Source: Datnioides undecimradiatus (Eukaryota > Chordata > Actinopteri > Lobotiformes > Datnioididae). Taken from it: a stretch of 64,000 nt of DNA. A program made the translations under genes and the position numbers. Where the stretch lies: assembly GCA_008933995.1 (NCBI GenBank), contig WARS01000025.1, positions 6,369,477 to 6,433,476 of the forward strand. Direction: 5' to 3'. This document shows positions 52,241 through 61,611 of the stretch, piece by piece; positions within the stretch are counted from its first letter, which is position 1, and each line of letters begins with the position of its first letter. The notes below the pieces were generated by a model. The model was not told the origin of the DNA. It saw only the letters and a list, made by a program, of their open reading frames with translations, and made no database searches.

Positions 52241-52380
52241 CTACCAGTTACAGTCTTTCTTGAGTAGCGTGAGGACTTTCCGCCCCAGGCTGGCTTTCCA
52301 AGGCTTGACGAAGCTCTTCATGTTGACCAGGAGGCGACCCTGCTTCCAGTCTGTGTGGCCCGCCACAAGGTACTCCACCC
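52241..52380 (-). CDS. ntn4: ntn4 last exon (C-terminus, stop)
   Basis: Encodes [20 protein letters not shown] then [20 protein letters not shown] and KKDCNW, stop TAG at 52243-52241. Human ends LKRECK. Confidence 0.94.
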
Positions 52381-53433
52381 CTGGGAAATGACATCAAAGG
52401 TTGGGGACACTTAATACTTAAGATTAAACACACTGCAGCTTTTATTCCAAACAGCAAAAGTTGCTGCCGTTGTCGGGGGCAACTTTCACTTGTGGATCAA
52501 TGTAAATTTGCTTCTCCAGCAGCAGGACGGTGTATGTGGGACTGAGATCTGCTCACACGCCTAATGAAATAAAAACTATTCCTGTGTGAGTGCGTTTGTC
52601 TGACCTGGGTTGAGGATGGGGCAGGTGCAGCCCCGTGCAGTCCAGGACTCGGGGTAAAGCGTCACCCGACCCCGCTGTATTTTCACCTTGGTGTTCTGAC
52701 TGAGCACCTTCTGAACTTTGACCTCCACCTCGGCGTGAGAACCCTTATCGTGCGCTGACAGCACCTTCACCTTCAGTACTAAGCGTTGGGTAAAGAGACA
52801 AGATGTAATAAGCCCTTCAGTGCACATGTCTCCATGAACGCAACACAATGCATGTATACACAGGAAGAAACACTTACTACCATAGTATTGATTGTTATGA
52901 AATCAAGTACAGTCATTCGTGGTCCCCAGAGGATGAATTCTAATGAATTTGCTTTAGCTAGCATGCTAAACAAAGATGTTGAACATTATACTCTCTTATT
53001 ATCAGCATGCTAGTCTTTGTCAATGTGAGAATGCTAGCATGTTGTCATTAGCACTTATCTCAAAGCAGTGCTGTACTTAAATACAGTCACACAGAGCTGC
53101 TAGGTTGGCTGTAGAAGTATTTATAAGGTATTACTCCAAATTAAGTCTTCATTAGGGCTTTAATCTGCATCATTTTAGATTGTTGTTGAATCCATAAACC
53201 CATAAAGGCCTCAGGACCCAGTCTGCATTAATGCAAAATGATGCTTTGAACTGTCTTACAGGACAAGATAAAGACTGATGAGGTACAGTACATGTGTCCT
53301 TACCATATGCGTAATTCATGGTGCAGAAGAGTTTACTGTTGGTCAGAGCTTGCTCTTTGCACTCACACTTCTCTGCAGGAAACAGACACAGGCACAGATT
53401 CATATTTGTAACATAACTGCTCTGGTGTGTGTT

Positions 53434-53470
<37 letters not shown>

Positions 53471-53513
53471 AAGTGTGTGTGTGGTCTGTGCATGGCGTCC
53501 TAAGAATGCAATC

Positions 53514-53546
<33 letters not shown>

Positions 53547-53738
53547 AGTGAGGAATGTGCTTGTGCAGTTACATGGTGGTGGGTCTGAGAGAAGGGACGC
53601 TTGGAAACTGTCCATCTACACACAACCACACACACACACACACACACACACATCCTTGTTCCATGTCCTTCTAAGACCCTTTCAAGACTTTCATTACTTA
53701 ACCATTAATGCTTGGTCACTGGACTGTGGTGAAGGATG

Positions 53739-53801
<63 letters not shown>

Positions 53802-55575
53802 GTCTGTATCTCACCTGAGTAATGGAGGGCAGAGAAGAGCTCGTCTGCTCTGAAGATGCTGACTGGCTCACTGGAGTTTGACTCTAAGTTGTACAGGTCC
53901 AGCTCAGAGCTGCATAAACACAAACACACACGTGAATGTAAACATGAATCTAAAGTAAACAAAGATTAAATTGATCAGTTTTGGAGCTGATTTCAGGAGA
54001 GGAAAGAGTTTTTTTTTTGGTACTCACCCAAGCATACAGTCTCCAGTGAACGGATCGCAGTCTCCTGCACAGTCACACGGACGGCAGCCATATTCATAGA
54101 AGCCCCAGTATCCCACCATGCACCTGTCACAGTGGGCTCCACCTACTCCAGGTTTACAGATGCAGTTCCCGTTGGAGGGATCGCAGAGAGAGCCGTCAGC
54201 CAGGTGGAAGGGCATGGAGCCCGAGGGGTGACAGCTACATGCTGGGAGGGAAACAAGGTAGAAAAGTTAGATATGGAAGTATAACGTGTTGCAATTTGTT
54301 ATATATATATCAATTAATAGCACAAATTAATCTGTTTACTCTGTGATTTAGTGTGATTCAGGGTTTTAAACAGTTTTTCTTTGTTCTAGCTGAGAGTAAA
54401 ACAGGAAACGCAGTCAGAGACAGAAGGATGTCATGTGACATGTGTCCCTCAGGCCCGAATCACACCAGGGGCAGTGTGGTTAAATGAAACCGCTTGAATG
54501 CGGTTTTAAACAACAGCGCTGGTGTCAAACAGAGGCTACCATTCATTTGAACCATGGTGCAACTCTTACCAGCGGTTTTCCCAAAGTTTTATATTTAATT
54601 TTGCTTTTAGCCTGGCTCCAAATGCTGCAACATATAAATTCGAAGACATGAGAGAGAGAGCGGGGGCGGAAGGGTCAGTCAGTCGATCAACCATTTGAGT
54701 TTAGACTGAAGTATCTCGACAATATTTAAGATATTGTCATGAAATAAACAGACTTTCAAGGCTCCTAAAGGACGTGTCCCATTAACTCTTCCTGTAGTAC
54801 CACAATGAGGTTGAAATCTTATTTTTTCTGATACCTTATGGCCATAATATGTTAATTCTTGATTAGTGTTATTAGCAGCTGTAGAAAGATATATCTACAG
54901 ATTAAAGATTAATCAGAAGTATTAGAGAGAGACTGGACCTTTTAATGTAGATGTCACAATGTTTTAGAAAAGTGTTTTGGGAGGTGGTTTGTTAGGAGCT
55001 ACAACAAATTTAAGGACATAAGGAAATGATGAGTTGCTTGGTTCTTCATCTCTGTTATTCCACTGGGGAAAGTATGGTGGGAAGTGACAGATAAGAGCGT
55101 CAGTAACAAGCAAAGAAGCTTTAATTTCATCTTGATAAATAAAATAGCCTTGCATCTGTTTAAAGATTCTAATAATCTGGTTCATATGGTTATTAACATG
55201 AGAATACTAGTGTTTCTTTCATGGTTATGTTGAACCTTTCACTGATTTATGCCATTTATTGCCACTACATCCACCCAATAGTTGTCACGGGTTGAACCAA
55301 GGTAGAGGGTTGATTGACGGACATGGGTGAAAGTATAGTAAAGAATAAAATATGGCTAAAAAAATGGAAAAATATATCAAACACATCATTCAAGCTGTTA
55401 AAAACAAAGTCAGATTGGGGAGCACTGAGTCTAAAGGTCTTTGAAACTGACAGTGTGCTGACCTCCAAATGCTATTTTATTACCTGTACCTAAGTATTTC
55501 ATCATTCATCAGTCGTTCTATCTGTCTGGTATTGTTGCAGGAGCTTGTAATACAAAGGCCTCTCTCTGTCTCTTA

Positions 55576-55612
<37 letters not shown>

Positions 55613-57510
55613 ATGTCCCCTCTAATTGTGTGCTGATAGGGTGTTCTTTAAACAACCTCCAAAAACAATATACTTTTGCACACACACACACACACACACA
55701 CTCACACGTTTCCACTGGCAGTCTGAGAAAACTACTGTCTGCCGTCTTTCGACTGTTATCAACACTGACACCCGGAGGAGCCTCGCAGGAGGAGGTGTCA
55801 GGCCTCCCCCATAAATCTGTCCCTATCTCGGGGGCATGTGTTGGTGGAGGGTGGGGGGGGCGGTGAAGGAGACGCAGAAGAAGAGGAGTGAGGAACAAAG
55901 AGGAGGGCGGATTCTGGAGCCATTTCTCTTCTGTTTAATGATGCTTGAAGCAGTAAATGACTCTAACTACTCACTGTACAACCACAGGCCTGTCTCCCTG
56001 CACTCAGACCTCTTTTTTATTACTAAGCTGTGTTTTATTATTTTTTACAGGAAGAAAAAGCAACTTGGTTGTAGTCTGGGAGGTTGTTTTCTCGACGGTT
56101 AACATATTAACAAGACAGCGTGCTTTTAAAAAAGCAGCTCTGAGGCTGAAACTCAAACTTCAGTGTCACCACATGGTCCATTTAACAGCAGGTCTGGAGC
56201 TTCCAGGTGAGTCGCACGAGTCGTCCAGGTGTCCGACGTCATAAACTTTAACTACCTGAAGTGTTTCTGTGAATCAAAACAGTAAATCCGGGCGCCGGGC
56301 GGACACACAGTGAGCTGAAACTCGAGATGCGTACAGCTCTGTAAAGCTGAGCGTCGCTGCAGATTCAGGTGATCATCGGCTGCGTGTGAATCACTGTGCA
56401 TCGTCTCTTTGTTTTCACTTCATCACTTGATGAACGGTGATTAGCAAAATAGTTCTGGTGCGTTTTAAGACTTTACAGACATTACAGCACAGACAGACGG
56501 GAAATGGAAAAGGTAAACGCCTGAAACCCTCTTCTACCACTATTTAGTGCCATTAATTTCATAATTAATAAATGATTATTTCGTTATTTATCAATGGAAA
56601 AACGCAAACATCCTCTGGTTCTTCTCTGTTTTTCGTTGATGTAAACTGAATGTCTTTGAGTTTTGTTGACGAGCTAAATGATATTAAAAACAAGTTGTTG
56701 ATTACATGATTACTTGATAAACAATTAATAAATCCACAGCAGTTTCATCATTAGGAAACTATTTTATCCAGCCAATATATGAGAGTTCTTAAATGTTCAT
56801 TACATAGCCCAGTGTTTTGCAGTGTGTTGTGCTTTTAATACACACAGTGATTAATAATAATTATAGTAATAAAAATATTAATGAACAGATTAATCAGCAA
56901 TAAAAATAATTGTTTGTTGCAGGGCTGAGTGGCACCAATGACACAACATCTGTTGAACAACAGACAAAAACATTAAACACAATATTTTGTTTAATATGAT
57001 TATTATTTCCTTTCCTTATTAACGTCTATGTACTTCTGAAATTGCAGATGAAGCACAACATTGACCAGCCACCTGAGCGCCAAACCAGACAGTTTATCAG
57101 ATGAAACACCCGGGACAACAAAGATAAGGTAAATCTTATCACAAAACCAAACTGTGCAATATCAATAAAATCAATAAAAAGATATTACTTTTATAGACTT
57201 CATAGAAGTGAAAAGGCACAGAAGCACAAACAGATCCTGCAAATATTAGACACATAACAACGAGTATTAGACAAGAGCTTAATTGACAGACTAAGACGCT
57301 TTGTGTGTGCGCGTGTGTGTGTGTGTGCACCGGGCCCTATCTACACTATTGTTTAGCGAGCAGCCTCCGCACGTTAATAATTAACCGAGATTACAGCACC
57401 GGCTCAGTTCCATGTAAAGCCAAAACACGTGTGGCGATGTGCTCGGTAAGCGTGTGTGTTTACATATCTGCGTGAGAATTTATGAGCATTTGAAGGGGTC
57501 ACCACGCAAG

Positions 57511-57544
<34 letters not shown>

Positions 57545-57660
57545 CCCAGATAGCTGACAATGAACAATGAAAACTTCAGGCGCGTGTGCTGAGAGACATG
57601 ACAAGGCACCTGCCTGAGCCACCGCCAGCGCGGACAACACACCTCGCATGCAACACACAC

Positions 57661-57708
<48 letters not shown>

Positions 57709-59449
57709 TAACCCCCTCCACCACCACCCCCCTCGCTTAAGCGTTTTGGTGTGTGTGAGCTTGACAAGAGTGTTTTCTTTCCCGGGCCCCTCGGAGCTTG
57801 GTATGAAAAAAATGTTCCTCACGACGGAGGGAAATTCCTCCATTGTCAGCGAGCGGCTACAGCGGGATTTCACAACCTGTACCTTCGTCTCAGGGGTTCT
57901 CCGGGCATGCCATCGCTCCCTTTTATTCCACAGTATCAATCAGTCGGCAGCGAGGATCTTTAGCCCTCGAGCCTCCTGAGTTACCCAACATATGAGTTCT
58001 CAGGTGCATGCACGACATCCAACCCGATCACTGAAATCCAAACCTCATTATCATGTCTGCTCTAAAAACTGTGCTGTATTACATCTTCATGACCTTATCA
58101 GAGATCCCAGCACACCTAAACTTGTTGGCTGTAGCATGCTGACATACCTTTGCTCCAAATGAAGTCCAAATGCAATTCATCAACTTTGAGATCCTGATAA
58201 GATCGATGCTGATGTACTCAAATATGCTCAAGTATGTTGGAAATGAATTATGATGGTACAGCCACAGTGGGTTGGTATACATGCTAACGACCTTTTACAA
58301 GGTTAAGATTAATGTGGAAGCACTAGAATAAGAGACTGCAGTCATGCTATGAGCTCTCTGAGAGTGTACAGTGAGCTAAATACTAACACCAGCATGCTAA
58401 AATGCCCATTATGATAACGCTAACACCTTGATGCTAAATGTGCATGATGTTTACCATGTTCACCATCTTAGTTTCACATGTTAGCATGCTAACGTTCGTT
58501 AATTAGCATAAAACACTGATGGGTCATTAGTTTTGCAGCTGCTACACAATGTAATTAAATATTTATTAAACTATACATTCATGATCCTCAGAGGACGACC
58601 CTTATTGACTTTGGTCATTTGATTTTAAAATATCTTAACATCTATCAGGCAGATTACCATGAAATCTGGCCTAGACATTCATGGTTTCCTGAGGATGAAC
58701 GGCACCAACTTTGGCATTCCTCTGACTTCATCAGGGCCAGCACGATTCCTGCAAAACTAATAACATTCCCATGTGCCTCAGCTGAACGTTTACCTTTAAT
58801 GCTAATTAGCATGCTAACTTCAATAATAAGTTATGCAACATAATAAGGTTGCAGGTAAGAAATGGTTATATTTCTGTTCTCGATTTAATAAAATAAATAA
58901 ATAAAATATGCACGACACACCCAAACTCTGAGTGACACTGTTGGGCTGAGTGCCAACATATTCACCCACTAGATGTTTTTGAATGGTCTGGTGTAATTTG
59001 ACAGTTGTTTTAAATTCAATGACGTGTACAAACACACACACACACACGACAGCAATCATGTGTGAGTCCAGCATACCTGCAGGATTGAGCTCACTGGGTC
59101 AAATCTCGCAGATAATCAGAGGGAGAATGTAGCCACCGCTCTGTGTTTACGGATGACTATCGCGTGTTTACTTAATGCTCGTCTCATCACCGTAGGGCAG
59201 CACAGTCGCTCAACCCAGACACACACGCGCACACACGCACACGGAGGACCCTCACATATTTACAGCTGCTACCAATGATTACCCCGAAGCCACACGAGCT
59301 CTGAGTCACACATGAGAAATGGCAAAACAAGTGGAGATGGACAAGCAGGGGTTGTGCGTCGAGCTTTCACTCGAGACGAAGGAATGTCACCATCTGATGA
59401 TTAACTATGGTGTAAAACTTGGATCGAGCGTGGGCCGTCTGCTGTCTCA

Positions 59450-59506
<57 letters not shown>

Positions 59507-60975
59507 CCAGAGCCAGGTGCCCATCAAAAAATCAACGTTATCAAGCACGCCCCGGCTTGCGATCTCAGTCCTCAGCATTCCTTGGGAGAACGAGCGCGCC
59601 AGTGCCAGTGTGTGAGGTTAATGTTGTGATTCACACCAGCAACATTTTGTCAACACTGGTATAATTAATTATGCCTCATGACATTTTACAAAGTGCTCGA
59701 CACGTAGCGGTCGTGAGTGGCACGGTGCCAAAAAAAAGTACGTCTTAATCAAGTAAATCGAATATTTACAACAAAAATTCCTCAGCTTCACGATATCGTG
59801 TAGATCGTGAATCGCTGTCAGTTTGGAAAAACATTAGATATAGCTCAGCCTACTCAGACACTATTCAGAGAGCCTGTAAGTTTCATCTACTGGGACTGAA
59901 CTATTAATTACCATGAATACTACATTTCCCATAATCCCCGCTGCTCGCGCTAACATGAAGTCAAGGCTACTTGGTACCCGCTGTTTAGCATCACTTCATC
60001 TTCTTGCTTTTTATATTAAAGGAGGATGAAATCATTGGAAGATCCATCAGCTTTTCACGTTTTCAACTACGTGCCACGTCCTGTGCCACCGCGCCGCTCT
60101 CTGTATCCTGCTTTGCGCCGACAAATATCATTTAAAATTCACAGGTTTCACATGTGGTGGAGCTGCTGAAAGCTGAAAAGTTGGAAGTTTAGTCAGAATA
60201 CCTACAATATGAGAATAAATTATGCACAAAACGAACTTTTGAATTAGTCCTTTGCACCTTTGCACCTCTGATTTCACTTATTGTAACCACTTGATGCCAA
60301 TAATAGGCCATATTCTCCTCTAACATCACTTTAATAAGCACCATGCTTGGTGGGGTGTAACTTGTGTGTGTGTTGGTGTGCGTTTATCTTACGCTTGCAG
60401 GAGTCGGGCGCCGTGTGCGGTCGCTGGGGGTCTCTGTAGAAGCCGGCCTTGCACCTCTGACACTGCCGTCCTTCAGTGTTGTGCAGACAGTCACACACGC
60501 CTCCGCTGCGCTGCCCGGACTCACGCCACGCCGTCCAATCAAAGTGGCAGCTCTGAGCGTGTCCGTTACACTTACACTCTGGTGCGAGAGGGAGGATATC
60601 AGCACATCAGCGACAAGGACAGGCACTGGATGGAAGTGTCTTTAGACTAGGGTTTAGCTGTTTGTTTTCAAAGCTCTTGTTGCTATGTGACACCATATTT
60701 GATCGACCGACCATCAACATCATTTCCAGCGCTGCGAGCAACGCCTGGAACTTGATTTGAGAGTCAAATCCTGACACAAGGTCAAAGCAGGACTGGTGAG
60801 GATGATATCACGTTAACAAAAAGGTGCGACCGCGTTTGTCCGACTCACTCCGACATTCGTGCGGCGCGCCCGTGAGTCCGTCGGCGGGCTGCCAGGGTCG
60901 GTCGTTGTAGAGAGGAGCGCAGCGTTCGCAGTGATCACCTGCCGTGTTGTGTCTGCACACACACTTCCCATGGAC
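52241..60975 (-). CDS. ntn4: ntn4, netrin-4 (3' part, partial)
   Basis: Secreted basement-membrane protein; human netrin-4 binds laminin gamma-1 and disrupts laminin networks, affecting vessels and axons. Seven coding exons: 60975-60849, 60578-60393, 54241-54028, 53909-53815, 53372-53304, 52778-52605 and 52380-52241; 1005 nt, 334 residues in one frame. They encode laminin-EGF repeats ([61 protein letters not shown]), a variable linker, and the C345C/NTR domain ([75 protein letters not shown]), ending KKDCNW. Motif order matches human NTN4 and not netrins 1-3, whose C-termini are more basic. Signal peptide, laminin N-terminal domain and the first LE cysteines lie beyond the right edge. Confidence 0.94.
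52605..52778 (-). CDS. ntn4: ntn4 exon, C345C domain core
   Basis: Encodes [40 protein letters not shown] and [18 protein letters not shown]. Acceptor GCTTAG. Confidence 0.94.
52884..53120. mobile_element. Family C repeat ('GCATGCTAA' type)
   Basis: GGTCCCCAGAGGATGAATTC followed by repeated AGCATGCTA motifs and AGCTGCTAGGTTGGCTGTAG; similar to 58590-58850. In the ntn4 intron before the NTR-core exon. Confidence 0.5.
53304..53372 (-). CDS. ntn4: ntn4 exon, start of C345C domain
   Basis: 69 nt encoding [20 protein letters not shown] then YAY; human is GKCECKEQTLGNAKAFCGMKYSY. GTAAGG donor. Confidence 0.92.
53436..53799. repeat. Cluster of four dinucleotide tracts
   Basis: TG at 53436-53469 and 53516-53544, AC at 53629-53652 and 53743-53799 (57 bp), all within one ntn4 intron of 442 bp. 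The AC tracts are inverted relative to the TG tracts. Confidence 0.95.
53815..53909 (-). CDS. ntn4: ntn4 exon, linker before the NTR domain
   Basis: Encodes [20 protein letters not shown] then [11 protein letters not shown]; human has KSEPAWEWEDAQGFSALLHS. In the transcript a long GT tract begins about 15 bases after the donor. Confidence 0.88.
54028..54241 (-). CDS. ntn4: ntn4 exon, LE3
   Basis: Starts [20 protein letters not shown] and continues [40 protein letters not shown] then [12 protein letters not shown]. The acceptor CCCAG|CATGTAG was chosen over a nearer TAG because only it restores KPCSCHP and the frame. Confidence 0.94.
55577..55611. repeat. (CA)17 microsatellite
   Basis: 35 bp in the large ntn4 intron; another CA tract follows at 55678-55702. 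Confidence 0.95.
56545..56930 (-). mobile_element. Family A repeat split by other sequence
   Basis: AAACTGAATGTCTTTGAGTTT at 56643 and ATTAATCAGCAATAAAAATA with TTGTTGCAGGGCTG at 56888-56935 are the inner part and end of the same repeat type as 16668-16916, in opposite orientation. Confidence 0.5.
57512..57706. repeat. TG then AC tracts, inverted pair
   Basis: TG at 57512-57541 and AC at 57663-57706, separated by about 120 bp that read TGAACAATGAAAACTTCAGG and GC-rich sequence; complementary tracts could pair. Confidence 0.9.
58100..58850. mobile_element. Family C repeat, long copy
   Basis: Multiple GCATGCTAA motifs (58386, 58487, 58809), ATGATCCTCAGAGGACGACC at 58580, and CATTCATGGTTTCCTGAGGA at 58675, which repeats the same module, suggesting internal duplication. 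Confidence 0.5.
59445..59503. repeat. Compound (TC)n(AC)n microsatellite
   Basis: TC repeats 59445-59475 run directly into AC repeats to 59503, in the large ntn4 intron. Confidence 0.95.
59923..59941 (+). promoter_or_regulatory. ZNF143-like motif inside the ntn4 intron
   Basis: ACTACATTTCCCATAATCC fits the ZNF143/STAF consensus, normally a promoter motif. No matching exon start is seen nearby; the flank 59940-59960 is GC-richer. Confidence 0.45.
60393..60578 (-). CDS. ntn4: ntn4 exon, LE2
   Basis: Encodes [40 protein letters not shown] and [20 protein letters not shown] then CK. Human reads GGVCDDCQHNTEG, so this copy is one residue shorter between two LE cysteines. Donor GTAAGA. Confidence 0.93.
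60849..60975 (-). CDS. ntn4: ntn4 exon, LE1 (laminin-EGF)
   Basis: Encodes [20 protein letters not shown] then [20 protein letters not shown] and CR. CCCAG acceptor and GTGAGT donor. It is the most upstream ntn4 exon found in the window. Confidence 0.94.
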
Positions 60976-61578
60976 CTGGGAGAGAGAGAGAGAGAGTATG
61001 AGATGAAGAGAGAGAGAGAGAGAGAGAGAGAGAGCTCATTAGCAACAAGCAAAATGACAGAGGTAGAGATGGAGGGATGGGAGGAACAAAGAGGTTCGTG
61101 TGATGGAAAGTTTCCCACGTGAGGACAAGCTTGTTGGGGTGAAGACTCTACTCTTCCTCTGCATTTTTTCCCTCTTCCTCTTCTTTTCTAAAACACTCTG
61201 CCTTTCCTTCCTTCTCCTCTTCTCCCCTGATTTCCGTACTTCCTCTCACCCCATCCCTCTCTCTCTCTCTCTCGTACTGCCTCGCCTGAAATTAGTGAAT
61301 GGAGATTGATTGTTTGGCTTCATCACTGGAAACAAGAACGGGCCTCTGCTCTGAAAAGCCTGTGTGTGTATTTATGTGTGTGTGTGTTTACGAGTGTGTG
61401 TATGACAAGAGCGCAAGTATGCAGCGCTGAGAGCACAATAACAATCTCCTTGTCATTCCTGCGAGCTGGAATGCCATGCATGCTGGATAATGATTGAAGG
61501 AGGGGGGGTGGGGGGGGGCAAGGCATCTGAGGAAGCTCTTTATTTGTTTGCGTTACACCGTGTAACTGTAATGTAGGA

Positions 61579-61611
<33 letters not shown>

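Larger units (their letters stand above)
54242..60392 (-). other. ntn4: Large ntn4 intron
   Basis: 6.15 kb, unusually long here. Contains family-C repeats (54690-54830, 58100-58850), a split family-A copy (56545-56745, 56880-56930), and dinucleotide tracts at 55577-55611, 55678-55702, 57512-57541, 57663-57706 and 59445-59503. Two low-repeat stretches (57730-57980 and 59290-59420) might be conserved non-coding elements. Confidence 0.6.

Noticed and set aside
53278..53739. 153-codon ORF of VCVCVCVC and HTHTHT runs
   Set aside because: Translation of TG/AC microsatellites; the same holds for ORFs at 1390-1641, 18040-18334, 57404-57767 and others.
54028..54234. ntn4 LE3 exon starting at the nearer TAG acceptor (54234)
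   Set aside because: That start breaks phase with the upstream exon; the CAG at 54244-54242 restores KPCSCHP and the frame.
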